From Polydactylus sextarius (taxonomy: Eukaryota > Chordata > Actinopteri > Polynemidae), in NCBI GenBank assembly GCA_016801845.1, contig CM028931.1:16123305-16187304 (forward strand): 64,000 nt of DNA, in the 5' to 3' direction. Position 1 is the first letter of the stretch. Each line of letters begins with the position of its first letter. Positions 1 through 12,361 of the stretch are shown in pieces. The notes under the pieces are model-generated. The model saw only the letters and a list, made by a program, of their open reading frames with translations, made no database searches and was not told where the DNA came from. A program made the position numbers and the translations under genes.

Positions 1-480
1 AATTATGTTTTCTTTAAATATAACTTTTAATGATTAATGAAAAATATTTTTTAACGGTTAATAAAAAAAAAGTTAAAATAAAAATGTTAATAATTAAATA
101 TAAATCTTTTAATAAATAAATAATAATAAACTTTAAATGACATTTAATAATTAAGTAAAAACTAAAGAATTTTAAAAAATATTTAAAATGTGTCAGGGTC
201 ATAACATTTTAAATAAAATCTATTTTTTTATAGATTTTTTTAAATTTATTTAACTAAATATATTTATACTATTTTATATATTTTTTTTTCTATGCTTGTG
301 TATATTTAAATATGCTATTTATTTATCATATATTTATTATTTATTTATATATATTTATTTTATTAATTTATAATTTAAATTATTTATAATATTTATAATT
401 ATAATATCATTTAAATTAGGCTTCCGTATTTTTGTTTCATTTTTTTTGTATCAAGAAGAAATGATGATGTTGGTTTCATA
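1..480. other. AT-rich low-complexity DNA in a pde8b intron
   Basis: This stretch is almost wholly A and T, dominated by TTTAAAT and TATTTAT words. It lies upstream of the first recognisable pde8b exon at 567, so it is probably pde8b intron. No exon, RNA gene or regulatory block was recognised in it. A short open frame on the minus strand (14-202) is only low-complexity Lys/Ile/Phe/Leu coding and is not a gene. Confidence 0.6.
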
Positions 481-566
481 TGTTGAGGCTGTTAATTAAA
501 ATAAACTATAATAATAATAATCATGATAATAAATCAGAGCCTCATTAACAGACTCTTCCTCCTCAG

Positions 567-3500
567 ACTGTCATTCTCTACGTCACCGGGACCGGAGGAA
601 AGACTCCGTCGACGCCAGGTCGCTCAGCTCCCGCGGCAGCGACGGTGAGAAAAACCACAACCAGATGAACCGACCTGACGGATTAGTTCAACCGGACACC
701 AACCTACTTTCTCCCTTTTGGTTAAATCAAAAACAATTACAGTTAAATCATCATAAAAACACTAAAATATGTTGTGTTTTTTTTCCTGTCACAGCTCCAA
801 GTTTACAGAATCGTAGATATTCGTCCGTCGCCAGGATTCACTCCATGACCATCGAGGCTCCGATCACCAAGGTAAGATGACGTCAGAGCTGCTACGGGAG
901 CCCAGAGGGTCAATACGCGCTACAGCTGTTTAATTAGTCAAAAAAGTTGTGTTTTGGTTTATATTTTGGTACAAAAGTTGTCGAAACAAAACGATTGTTA
1001 CTATTTTGACTTTTTCCGCTAATGTTGATACAAACAAGACACTTTAGACAAGTGTGATGCTAAATGGTAGAGATGCTAAATGTTAGAGATGCTAAACAAC
1101 AGAGATGCTTTTAGATGCTAAATGTTAGAGATGCTAAACATTAGAGATGCTAAATTTAGAGATGCTAAATGCTAGAGATGCTAAGCATTAGAGATGCTAA
1201 TCCTTAGAAATGCTAAATGCTAGAGATGCTAAACATTAGAGATGCTAAATTTAGAGATGCTAAATGCTAGAGATGCTAAGCGTTAGAGATGCTAATCCTT
1301 AGAGATGCTAAATGCTAGAGATGCTAAACATTAGAGATGCTAAGTGTTAGAGATGCTAAATTTAGAGATGCTAAATGCTAGTGATGCTAAGCGTTAGAGA
1401 TGCTAAGTGTTAGAGATGCTAAACGTTAGAGATGCTAAGTGTTACAGATGCTAAGTATTTTAGATGCTAAGTGTTAGAGATACTAAACAACAGAGATGCT
1501 AAGCGTTAGAGATGCTAATCCTTAGAGATGCTAAATGCTAGAGATGCTAATTTAGAGATGCTAAATGCTAGAGATGCTAAATTTAGAGATGCTAAATGTT
1601 AGAGATGCTAAGCGTTAGAGATGCTAAGTGTTAGAGATGCTAAGCGTTAGAGATGCTAAATGTTAGAGATGCTAAGTGTTAGAGATGCTAAATGCTAGAG
1701 ATGCTAAAAGTTAGAGATGCTAAGTGTTAGAGATGCTAAACATTAGAGATGCTAAGTGTTAGAGATGCTAAGTATTAGCGATGCTAAACAACAGAGATGC
1801 TAACCGTTAGAGATGCTAAACGTCAGAGATGCTAAACGTTAGAGATGCTAAATGTTAGTGATGCTAAAGGTTAGAGATGCTAACCATTAGCGATGCTAAG
1901 CCACATCAATGAATAATTGTTTGAAATAATCACAAGTTCAGTTTCGAACTGAATAATTGTGGATTGTTCCTAGAATCTAGCAGATCTATTAAAAGTGCAT
2001 CACTAGTATCACTGTTGTTGTTGTTTTGAACGTCCACCGGCCTCTGACATCGTGACTCGCTTTGCTTCATCACCCGTCCAAACGTGGCGTCTATGTCACC
2101 AAACTTGCTCTGATGATGCTAGGATGCTAAGTGTTAAAGATGCTAAACGTTAGAGATGCTAAGTGAAGCTGTGAACAGGAAGCGTTGTCCGTGACGATGA
2201 TTTGGGTCGATGTGAGCGACAATAAACACACCCAGGTCAAGCCTTGAAGGGTTGTGTACCGTACAGACCACAGTATGTCACACTGTCCGTCTCTGCCTCC
2301 TGCTTCAGGTCCTGTGATGTTCTTGTGTGTTCGACGAGCTGCTTTATTTAGCTCTTTTCGCCTCAGTTGACATTTCTCCGGCATCACATGTGCGTCTCCG
2401 TGACACACGCGCAGAGAAAGGAGCGTTTGTGCATCTGTTTATGTGGCATCTGTTCTGTTTTGCAACAGAATAGGGACTTTTTTTTTCCCCTGTTCATTCT
2501 CTTCTGACAGGTGATAAACATCATCAACGCGGCGCAGGAGAGCAGCCCGGTGACGGTCGCCGAGGCGTTGGATCGAGTGTTGGAGATCCTGAGAACGACC
2601 GAGCTTTACTCGCCTCAGCTCGCCTCCAAAGAAGACGACCCTCACACCAACGACCTGGTCGGGGGGCTCATGAGCGTAAGAAACGCCCCCAAAAAAAGTG
2701 GGCGTATCCGGAAAAATTCTGTCATTGAGGCCTCGTCCAGACTTTGCACCATTTTTTTCCGTTAGCGCTAACGTTAGCCTCCTCCGCTGTAACGATGACA
2801 TACTTGGGCAACATCAGCTAACTGCTCAGTTAGCTAATTTAGCCACATCAGCTAACTTGGCTCCCAGACTTATGACAACTCAGCTGGTGTAACTTGTCTC
2901 CGTTAGCGCTAACGTTAGCCTTCTCCGCAATAACAACCTTATCCTCTGCCGCCTCCGCCATTTTTCAAACACTTCTTCCCTAATTAGCTTAATTAGCTAC
3001 CTTAACTAACTTTCCCACATAGGCTGCTACGTTAACTAATTTAGCTACATAAGCTAATTTGGCTCCCAGACTTTTGACAGCTTGGTTTGTCTCACTTTAC
3101 TCCTTTAGCGCTAAGCTAAAGCCTCCTCCGCTGTCTCCACCATTCTCCAAAAACACCTAATTAGCTAACTTGGCTACGTTGCCTAATTTCAGTGTGTCGG
3201 GTAACTTGACTGTTAGCAAACTTTACATCAGCTAACTTGGCTACATTAACTAACTTTGATAGGTTAGCTAAGTTAGCTCCCAGACTAACATTAGCACTGA
3301 GCTAATGTTAGCTTCCTTTCTTAACAACCTTATCCTCTGTTGTCTCCGCCATCCACCCACATTTTTCAAACGCTTCCTCCCTAATTAGCTAACTTGGCTA
3401 CATTAGCTAACTTTCCCACATAAGCTAACCGCTACGTTAGCTAGCATCAGCTAACTTGGCTCCCAGACTTTTCTCATGTTAGCCACCTTCGCTGTAGCAA

Positions 3501-6500
3501 ACTCCATCCACATTTTTTAAACACTTCTTTCCTAATTAGCTAACTTGGCTACATTAGCTAATTTGACTATGTTATGTAACTTGACTATGTTAGCATACTT
3601 CACTACATGCTAGCATACTTCACTAACTTCTCTCCCAGACTTTTGACCCCTTGGCTTGTGTCGCTTTTCTTAGTGCTAACGTTAGCCTCCTACGCTATAA
3701 CAACCTTATCCTCTGCTGTCTCCGCCATTTTTCAAACACTTCTTCTCTAATTAGCTAACTTCCCCTAATTTGAGTGCGTTAAGTAACTTGGCTACATTAG
3801 CTACATTTAGCTCCCGAGGTATTGACATGTTCCCGTTTTACCGTGTTTTTGGAATTTAGAGAAGATTTTAATGAATGAGATCGAGGTTTAGATCAACCGG
3901 ACACATATGATGCTTCCTCCTCTTCCGTTGATACTGATGCTGTTTGTTTCTGTTTGTTTCCTCAGGACGGACTGAGAAGACTCTCTGGGAATGAATACGT
4001 CTTCTGTAAAAGTACGTATGAGATAAACAAGACTAGATGTAGGTGACAACACCAAAGCTTCAGTGCAGCAACATTCAAACCAAATGTGAAGCAAGAGGCT
4101 AACGTTTAGCGTCGCTAACACTTATCTTTAATTACTCTCAGCATTGCTAATGCTTGGCTTTGCCAATGTTTAATGATGGTAACAATTAACATTGCTAATG
4201 TCTAAGGTTGCTAACACTTAACATCACTAATGTTTAACATCGACAACATTTAACATTGCTAACTTTTAGCCATTTAGCATCGCTAGCACTTAGCATTGCC
4301 AATGCTCAACATCGGTAACACGTAAAATAGCTAACTCTTGGCATTGCTAACACTTAACATCACTTGCGTTTAGCATCGCTAAGGTTTAACGTGGGAAACT
4401 CTTGGCATCGCTAACATTTAGCATCTCTAGCACTTAGAATCACCAATGTTTAACATTGGTAACACTTAACATCACTAGAGCGTAGCATCACTAACGTTTA
4501 ATGTTGTTAACACTTAACATTGCGAACTCTTGGCATCACTAACACTTAGCGTTGCTAAAATTTAACGTCAGTGATATTTAACATTGCGAACTCTTAGCAT
4601 CACTAACGTTTAACACAGCAAACTCTTGGTATTGCTAACATTTAGCATCACTGGCGCTTAACGTCGGTAACACTTAACATCGCCAACATGTAGCATTGCT
4701 AGCACTTAGCATCGTTAACGTGTAACATCACTAAGGTTTAATGTTGCTAACATTTAGCACCGCTAACTCTTCAAACGTCAGACTTTTAAAGGTAGTTGTG
4801 AGTTCACTAACGCTTAGCTTCGCTAACGTATAATGCTGTAACACTTAACGTTGCTAACTTTTGGCATTGCTAATATTTAGCATCACTAGCACTTAGCAAT
4901 GCTAATGTTTAATGTCGGTAACAAGTAACATTGCTAGCTCTTTCGGCATTACTGACGTTTATTGCTGCTAGCTCTTAGCATCGCTAACGTGTTACACTGG
5001 TAACACTTGACGTTGCTAACTCTTAGCATCGCTAACATTTAGCATCGTTAGCTCTTCAAACGTCAGACTTTTAAACATGGTTGTGAGTGAATCAGTGAGA
5101 CGGCAGCAGCATTTATCTCACATCCCTCCTCTGATTGGCCGTCGCTCTTTGTCAGTCTCTTCAGACTCCTCCAGTTTTCTAACATGACAGATCCAGTCCC
5201 GGTCTCAGACCAGGTCCCGACGGCCTCTGATGGAGTCGTTAGGACTGTTCACACATTATGATCATTAACTGACGATTCACCAACGAGATGCGACGACTGT
5301 AAACCGTCGGTAAAGTCGATTAGCGTGAACTAAATTCCATTTTAGCCAGAAGATGCTCGAGAGGAGTTTCTAGAGATGTTGAGTCTTCAAGAGTCAGGAA
5401 ACCATGATTGCAAACAGTCATGAGGGTTTTTCACTTAACGTTTGAGCGAAACACCAGTCACGACTCAAATCTCATGAATAAATATTGAGGTCCGACGTCG
5501 TCCTCCTTCCTTCTCTGTGTGAATTCTTCCATGCGAGTTTATTATTACGTGAAGCCATTACGATGATTAAAGACGTGAGAGCACTTCAACTCAGAGCGGA
5601 TCGAGAATCAGGTTTTCCCAGAAATCTTCTTACCTCAGAGCGGCCGCCGGCTCTCGTTCAGTTTCATTTTTTTTTTTTAAACAATCTTATCTCACGCCAT
5701 CTTTGCCTCAAAGGACCGAGATTTACAAAAGTGAGACACTTAGCCGGTGTGTTTGTACATGTGTATAGATATTAAAGAGCCAAAGACTGGTACAGTATCG
5801 CACGCAACAGCTGCCTCTACTCTAAAGTTTGCCCCCTTTTATGGTTAAATTTCATTGAATTGTGCATGTGTGTGTGTGTAGATATGAGCCAGAGCCAGCT
5901 GGCCATACCCGTCACTCTGAATGACGTCCCTCCGTCCATCGCCGAGATGCTGAATGACGAGGAGTGTTGGGAGTTCAACATCCTGGAGCTGGAGGCAGCG
6001 ACGCACAAGAGGTAGAAACAGAACAAAAGGAAACAAAAGAAATAAATTGGAAACCGTTGAGCATTTTTTGAAAAAAAGCACTTGTTCACTTTGTTTCTGA
6101 GAGTTAGACGAGAAGATTGATACCAAACACGTGTGTGTACGGTAAATATGAAGCCTTTGCTAAAAACTGGTTAGCTTAGCTTCGCAGGTATTAACATGGT
6201 CTTTATGTTAAGCTAAGCTAAGCTAAGCTAACTAGCTGTTTGCGGTAGCTTCATCCGATAAATCTTGTGTAAAAGAGACATCCAGGCTCTGCACCTGGCT
6301 TTTATGCTAAGCTAAGCTAAGATAGCTACGCTAAGAGCCAGTTGCTAGCTAACTAGCATCTGGTGGTAGCTTTATTTCATATATTTCATGAAAATATGCT
6401 ATAAGGTTTAGCAAAGATACCATGATTTACCTGTTTTTATGTGGAAAAAAGCTAATCTAAGATAAGCTAACTAGCTACTGGCGGTAGCTACATGTCATAC

Positions 6501-9500
6501 ATCTTGTGCAAAAGACATTGAGGCTTAGCAAAGATACCATAATTCAAGCTAAGCTAAGATAGCTACGCTAAGAGCCAGTTGCTAGCTAACTAGCATCTGC
6601 TGGTAGCTTTGTCTCATAAATCTCATGCAAAAAAGACTGCAAGGCTTAGCAAAGATATTGTGATTCTGATCTTTATGCTAAGCAAAGCTAAGATGAGATA
6701 AGCTAACTAGCATCTGGTGGTAGCTTCATCTCATACATCTCATGCAAAAGATACTTTAAGGTTTAGCAAAGATATCATGATTCACCTGTTTTTTTTGTGT
6801 CAAACACAAAAAGCTAAGCTTGCTTGTGTCAAAGCTAAGCTAAGCTAACTAACAACTGGCATTAGCTATATGTCACAGATCTTGTGCAAAAGAGACTTTA
6901 AGGTTTAGGAAAGACACCATAGTTCACTAAGTCTTTACGCTAAATTAAGCTAGCCTAAGCTAAGCTAACTAGCTATTTGTGGTAGCTACATTTCATACAT
7001 CTTGTGCAAAAGGGTTAGGGTTAGCAAAGATACCATGATTTACCTGGTCTTTAAGCTAAGCTAAGCTAGCTAGCTGTTTGTGGTAGCCTCATCTCAAACA
7101 TCTTGTGCAAAAGAGGCTTCAGAATTAGCGAAGATAACCATGGTTCACCCGGTTCCTCTGTGTGGCTACAGGCCGCTAACGTACCTCGGGTTGAAGATCT
7201 TCACCAGCTTCGGCGTGTGCGAGTTCCTCAACTGCTCGGAGTCGACGCTGCGCTCGTGGCTGCAGCTCATGGAGGCCAGCTACCACTCGTCCAACTCCTA
7301 CCACAACTCCACGCACGCCGCCGACGTGCTGCACGCCACCGCCTACTTCCTGCGCAAAGAAAGGGTCAAGGTTAGGAAGGAAATAATGCTCATGTCTGAA
7401 AAGGTTGAATGCATTTCGGAGCGTACCGACAAGCTCTGACGTCCTCCCGTCTCTTACGACTCCTCCAGAGCAGTCTGGACCAGCTGGACGAGGTGGCGAC
7501 GTTGATCGCGGCCACGGTTCACGACGTCGACCACCCGGGTCGGACCAACTCCTTCCTGTGTAACGCCGGCAGCGAGCTGGCGATCCTCTACAACGACACG
7601 GCCGTGTTGGAGAGCCACCACGCCGCGCTCGCCTTCCAGCTCACCGTCCGGGACGGCAAGAGCAACATCTTCAAGAACATTGACAGGTTTGTAGCCGCAG
7701 CCAGAAGCAGTTTTATGGGTTTTAATTATCCTTGTCGTCGACTGATACGAATCATTTTATATTCAGGAATCAGTTCCGAACGCTGCGACAGGCCATCATC
7801 GACATGGTGCTAGCCACGGAGATGACCAGACACTTTGAGCACGTCAGCAAATTCGTCAACAGCATCAACAAGCCGATGGCCGCCATCGAAGAAACCAGCA
7901 CTAGTGTAAGTGTCTTTTAACAAAGTGACTTAAACCCAGAGTCTGTTTCAAGTCAAACTCCCCCTAATGAGGTATTTTATGTTGGTCGAAGTAATATCGA
8001 GTTTGACCATCTTTTCCAAATAGTTAACAATGAAAGTAAATGGGGCAGCCGGCCAAACGTATCTAAATTGTTGTTTTTTCAATGCGAGATAATTCTTTTT
8101 GTATGTCGCTGTTTTCAGAGTTTTTACAAACTATTATTAACTGATATTTGCTACAAACATGAAGTACAATTGCACTTCTGGAACTAATCTCCTTTAATTT
8201 GCATCAGTAATCGACTTGTACTCGGACTTTCCCACAACAAGTCTCGAAAAAAACAGTGTTTTTAATAAACTCTCAGTTCACTTCCTAAGTTATCACTACT
8301 TCAGTTTATGTGTAGGGACCCTATTCATGCTACTGCTGAAGTGAAGTGATATTTTGAGCTTTATTAGTGGTTAAAAAATGACAATTTAGATACGTTTGGC
8401 TGGCTGCCCCATTTACTTTCATTGTTAACTATTAGGCGATTTATAACCAGCTGACGTTAGCTTGGTTTGACGGACTTAACCAACGTCTTGTTTTCATAAC
8501 AACTGGTTAGTTGTATCCCTACTGTACAATGACAATCAAGACTATTCTATTCTATGAAGGATGTTCCAGATCAGCAGATTCATCATTTTCCTGAAAAACA
8601 GGTCGATGTTTCCATGAAGAGCGAGAAAAATGATGAATCTGCTGATCTGGAACAACTTCACCCTATTCATGCTACTGCTGAAGTGAAGTGATATTTTGAG
8701 CTTTATTTGTGGTTAAAAAATGACAATTTAGATACGTTTGGCTGGCTGCCCCATTTACTTTCATTGTTAACTATTTGGAAATACGGTCAAACTCGATAGT
8801 ACTTCAACCAATGCAAAATATCTCTTTAACTTGTTGTCATGGTGAAATAGTGACACTTGACAGATTAATGTGACTGATTGAGTCTCAGCTGATCTCAGTT
8901 TTACCAAGAATTCAAACCAAATCACACGAGTCGTTCTAGGATTTTAAAGTGTTACTTAAACGAACCGAATGTGTCCAAACAGAGCATCAACAGCGACAGC
9001 GAGGGTCAGGCTAACATCAGGAACTCTCCCGAGAACCGTCTGCTGATTAAGAGGATGCTGATCAAGTGCGCGGACGTGGCGAACCCCTGCAGGCCGCTGG
9101 AGCTCTGCATCGAATGGGCCGGACGAATCTCGGAGGAATATTTTGCACAGGTACGTCAACGCCGTCTGACGTCGACGGATCTTTAATAAAAAAAAAAGAA
9201 TCTAGTTTGACTGTTTTTTTTTTTTATCTTCGCTCGGCAGACGGACGAGGAGAAAAGACAAGGTCTGCCGGTGGTGATGCCGGTGTTCGACAGAAACACG
9301 TGCAGCGTTCCCAAATCTCAGATCTCCTTCATAGACTACTTCATCACCGATATGTTCGACGCCTGGGATGGTAAGAACGCCCCGTTAGCATTTTGAGCTA
9401 ACGACCAAAAAAACGTACGAGTAAAAGTTTGTTCAAACTAAAAAAAAAAGTGCTTCGGATTAATTAATTTAACTGTAGACCACACATTTCTAAATACTGA

Positions 9501-12361
9501 AAAATTTTTCGTTACTTCGCAAACGTCAACCGCAACAGAAGACATCGACTCGAGTGACATCATCGGAGGCAGCTTCCCACAGCGCCCCCCGGAGACAACG
9601 AAGCAAAAGTGTCTAAAGACGTATCAAATTAATATTTAGAAAAAAAAAAGGTTCAATAGCAGAAAAATACACCACTCGACAACCGTGCTAGTGGCTATAG
9701 CGTCACATACAATGACGATGCTAACGTCTTAGCTTAGCTTAACGTTCGCTAACGGCGTTACATTCCAACTTCTCGGCGGCAGCTCGGTTGAAACATCACA
9801 GTTCAGTTTTTTTACAACAGTTGCGGTAAATTTAAAGCTAAAAATGTACGCGCTAGCTCATGCTAGCTTTTATTATCGCAACATTCCGACTTTTGTTCTT
9901 GTAAATTTATTACTTCTAGTCTAGTAAATATGCAATATTACGACTTTTATTCTCATTAATTTGCAACTTTTATCCCCGTAAATTTACGACTTTATTTCTG
10001 TTAAAATTTATGATTTGTTGTCAAAAAGTTGCGACTTTTATTCTCGTAAATTTGCAACTTTCTTTGTGTAAAAATCTACCGCTTATTGACAACCGTGCTA
10101 GCAGCTATAGTGTCACGTACAATAATGAAGCTAACATCTTAGCTTAGCTTAACGTTCGCTAACATCGTTACATTCTGACTTCTCGGCGGCAGCTCGGTTG
10201 AAACATCGCAGTTTTTTTACGACAGTTGCGATTAATTTAAAGCTAAAAACGTACGTGCTAGCGATATTTTCAAGCTAGCTCAGGCTAGCTCAGGCTAGCT
10301 GTAGATATATTTCAGTTTGGACAACAGCAGCGAAACAAGTTGCCACATTTAGTTTTGGGGAAATCCTCGTAAACGACAGGCGACATCGCGGCATAAATAT
10401 CGCAATGCATCTCGCCCCCTGGTGGCCAGCTGCAGTATAACTCAAACTCTTGTTACGTTAGTTTTTTTTTTTTTTTTTCCAGACAGATAAGTAGGAATAT
10501 AAAAAGATGGTGACAGGTTGAGGAGGACGGAGCAGGAAGCGACAGCAGGGTGTTCGTCGCTCCTCATTCCCACTGATTTTTTCTCTTTTAGCTTCGTCGT
10601 CCCGAGAGGGAAGTTGTTTACTGTCAACACGGCTCTGATGTCACGGAAAGATTCCTAATGCCGGTGGGACGGGGAGGAACTGCGAGGGCGTCGGGGGGAG
10701 GGGGAAGTTGGGAAAATAGTAAGAAGGGGGTTTATGATCAAGAGGAGGAGGGCGGAACTTTAATTAGACGTAAACACACATGTGGCTGATTTTTAATCCA
10801 CCGGGGGTCGCCGGCGAGGTCACGGCGGGGTCGCCGCTCGCTCCGGAGATGTAGAGCTGGGTCGTGGCCGAGTCAAAGAGGAAGTAAATAACGCAGCTCT
10901 TGAGAACACACACACACACACCGCAGATCAAAATGTGTGTGTGTGGGAGAGAGAGAGAGCGAGAGAGAGACCTTTCAACCCCAGCAGGACTTTAATGTGG
11001 GAGCTACTTTATATGACGTGTACAAAACACTGTCCGTGAATGAAACACACCCGTCGTCACGTTGTTATGACAACAGGAAGGTGAATCGGGTCACTAGTTC
11101 TGGTTCGGTTTCACGTGGATTTTCTCCGTCAACGGAAAGTTTTCTACTCGCGTCTAGTTTTCGTTTTATAACTAAAAACCCTGATGTGACGAGAATTAAA
11201 ACTCGTAATTTTTTACTTTTATTCACGTACATTTACGACTTATTCTAGTAAATTTGCTATTTTTATTATCGTAACATTACAATTTCTGTTGTAGTAAATT
11301 TGCAATATTACGACTTTTATTCTTGTAAATTTACGACTTTTATTTCTGTAAATTTACGATTTATTGTCGAAAAGTTGTGACTTTTATTTTCGTTAATTTA
11401 CAACTTTTATTCTCGTAAATTTGCGACTTTATTTGTATAAAAATTTATCGTTCATTGTCGAAAAGATGCAACTTTTATTCTCGTAAATTTTTTATTTTTA
11501 TTCTCGTTAATTTGCGACTTTTATCCCTGTAAATTTACAACTTTATTTCTGTTAAAAGTTACAATTTATTGTCGAAAAGTTGCGACTTTTATTCTCGTTG
11601 TAAATTTGCAAATTTTCTTGTGGAAAAATTTGCGACTTTTATTCATGTAAATTTACAACTTTTACTGTTGGAAATTTGCAACTTTATTCTGATAAAAATG
11701 TCCAACTTTTATTCTCGTAAATTTGCGACTTTATTTGTGTAAAAATTTACCGTTTGTTGTCGAAAAGTTGCGACTTTTAATCTCGTTAATTTACAACTTC
11801 TGTTCTCGTAAATTTTAATTTTTTTTCTCGTAAACATTAAATTTTTATTCTTGTAAGTTTGCGACTTCTTTTCTTGTAAATTTCGGACTTTATTTCTGTA
11901 AAAAAAAAAATTACGGCTTGTCGTCGGAAAGTCGCGATTTTTATTCTCGGAAATTTAAGACGTACGACTTATTCTTGTAATTTCACGACATCTATTCTTG
12001 TATATTTTCGACTTTTATCATTGCAAATTTTCAACTTTAACTCTAGAATAAAGGCAAACAAGAAAAGTCGTAAATACGCGAGAATAAAGTTGTCAAATCT
12101 CTTCTTTTATTTACTTTTCCAGATAAACGACGTAACAAAAACGAGCTCTTAAATTAGTGAAAACTTCCTAAAGAGAAAATAAAGAATAATAAAGTGTCTG
12201 AATGTTCACTGGTGTTCAGGGGTCAAAGGTCACGTTGTGTTTTACCTCCAGCCTTCGCCAGCCTGCCCGGCCTCATGGAGCATCTGTCTGAGAACTACAA
12301 GTACTGGAAGAGTTTGGACGAGATGAAGTGTAAGAGCCTTCGTCCTCCTCCTCCTCCCTGA
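567..12361 (+). CDS. pde8b: PDE8B, high-affinity cAMP phosphodiesterase (3' part, 11 coding exons)
   Basis: Coding exons: 567-644, 795-871, 2511-2675, 3966-4011, 5882-6011, 7172-7370, 7469-7686, 7767-7905, 8983-9150, 9241-9370 and 12252-12361 (TGA at 12359-12361). Phases agree across every junction and give 485 residues; the human protein is about 885, so the REC and PAS regions lie left of the window. Early residues carry an RRYSS site fitting the PKA consensus RRxS, then IHSMTIEAPITK. The PDEase domain is complete: HNSTHAADVLH, the metal-binding signature HDVDHPGRTN (exon 7469), CADVANP, and SQISFIDYF with the purine-binding Gln. The family hydrolyses cAMP with high affinity and is insensitive to IBMX. 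It is called PDE8B rather than PDE8A from KERVK-SSLDQLDE, CKSLR near the end and linkage to wdr41/otp, although the C-terminal KYWKSLDEMK and Pro run resemble PDE8A. The donor after 7370 (gttagg) is weak. The exon at 567 has an uncertain first base. Confidence 0.95.
1053..1905 (+). repeat. 16-bp minisatellite, GTTAGAGATGCTAAAT type, sense orientation
   Basis: About 850 bp in the pde8b intron between exons 795-871 and 2511-2675 is a tandem array with a 16-bp unit close to GTTAGAGATGCTAAGT. Copies differ by one or two bases (AAAT, AACG, AAGT, AACA endings). Two more units lie at about 2125-2162. The rest of the intron up to 2510 shows nothing recognisable. The reverse complement of this unit forms the array at 4090-5060. 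Confidence 0.95.
2764..3830 (+). repeat. Complex TTAGC-rich satellite, sense orientation
   Basis: The intron between pde8b exons 2511-2675 and 3966-4011 is filled with irregular units. They contain the palindrome GCTAACGTTAGC followed by a CTCCTCCGCTGTAAC block, a CCGCCATTTTTCAAACACTT block, a run of TTAGCTAACTTGGCTACA words and a CTCCCAGACTTTTGAC block. Copies begin near 2765, 2904, 3109, 3300 and 3670 with variable spacing. The same family recurs in tbca introns at 49010-50090 and 50775-51940 (same orientation) and at 53150-53850 and 54440-55540 (opposite orientation). Confidence 0.9.
4090..5060 (-). repeat. 16-bp minisatellite, antisense orientation (GTTTAGCATCGCTAAC type)
   Basis: About 970 bp in the pde8b intron after exon 3966-4011 is an array of roughly 16-bp units such as ACTTAGCATCGCTAAC. 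This unit is the reverse complement of the 1053-1905 unit with small changes. It is interrupted twice by a longer segment containing TTCAAACGTCAGACTTTTAA (about 4769 and 5046), a higher-order marker that also appears inverted in the arrays at 16735 and 59285. From 5061 to 5881 no repeat or exon was recognised. Confidence 0.9.
6160..7155 (+). repeat. About 120-bp tandem repeat running up to a pde8b splice acceptor
   Basis: Around eight diverged copies of a 115-125 bp unit fill most of the intron between exons 5882-6011 and 7172-7370. Each has a (GCTAA)n-like part, TAACTAGC, a GGTGGTAGCTTCATCTCATA part, TCTTGTGCAAAAGA, and TTAGCAAAGATACCATGATT near its end. The last copy (AGCGAAGATAACCATGGTTC, about 7127-7147) ends some 20 bp before the exon boundary at 7172, so the sequence just upstream of the acceptor is itself part of the repeat family. 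Confidence 0.9.
7945..8440. mobile_element. MITE-like element with long terminal inverted repeats (copy 1)
   Basis: A left arm containing TTAACAATGAAAGTAAATGG (from 8026) and GGGGCAGCCGGCCAAACGTA is matched near 8385-8433 by its reverse complement, GGCTGGCTGCCCCATTTACT followed by CATTGTTAACTAT. The arms extend outward to a GAAGTAATATCGAGTTTGAC block (about 7985) found at the outer edge of other copies. No coding sequence is present, so it is a non-autonomous element of unassigned superfamily inside the intron before pde8b exon 8983-9150. At least six further full or partial copies occur in the window. Confidence 0.75.
8512..8830. mobile_element. SINE-like tail plus hairpin and right arm of the same MITE family
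   Basis: ACTGTACAATGACAATCAAG followed by ACTATTCTATTCTATG (8520-8556) resembles the 3' tail common on teleost SINE-type repeats. It is followed by a near-perfect hairpin at 8562-8654: the arm TGTTCCAGATCAGCAGATTC and its complement GAATCTGCTGATCTGGAACA flank a loop of about 35 bp. A right arm of the MITE (CATGCTACTGCTGAAGTGAA ... GCTGCCCCATTTACTTTCAT, about 8665-8775) follows. It looks like a rearranged second copy next to 7945-8440. Confidence 0.65.
9678..10263 (+). repeat. Pair of ~180-bp direct repeats with an intervening AT minisatellite
   Basis: The segment 9678-9856 (starting GACAACCGTGCTAG, including CTTCTCGGCGGCAGCTCGGT) is repeated at 10088-10263 with scattered substitutions and small deletions. 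Between the copies, about 9880-10080, lie units of the TTTTATTCTCGTAAATTTAC minisatellite that becomes extensive at 11200. All of this is in the last pde8b intron. Confidence 0.85.
10440..10920. other. Non-repetitive block in the last pde8b intron
   Basis: Unlike its surroundings, this stretch is mostly unique and of balanced to high GC (for example AGACGTAAACACACATGTGG and the CCGGGGGTCGCCGGCGAGGT area near 10800). No open frame with splice sites was recognised. It may be a regulatory element, but only composition supports this. From 10920 to 11200 there is a short GT/GA simple repeat and otherwise nothing recognised. Confidence 0.25.
11200..12060 (+). repeat. ~22-bp AT-rich minisatellite (TTTTATTCTCGTAAATTTAC type)
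   Basis: Tandem units of about 21-24 bp with consensus close to CGACTTTTATTCTCGTAAATTTA fill the end of the last pde8b intron and stop about 190 bp before the final exon at 12252. The core GTAAATTTAC is self-complementary. The same family fills part of a wdr41 intron at 18270-19640. Confidence 0.9.

Noticed and set aside
1053..1905. Regular 16-bp repetition resembling a CRISPR array
   Set aside because: Units are contiguous with no unique spacers, the DNA is a vertebrate intron, and no cas genes exist.
1053..5060. Telomere-like or centromeric satellite
   Set aside because: Units do not match TTAGGG, and the arrays are short, intronic and interspersed with intact genes.
567..12361. PDE8A instead of PDE8B
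   Set aside because: A few C-terminal residues look PDE8A-like, but most diagnostic segments and the linkage to wdr41, otp and tbca favour PDE8B.
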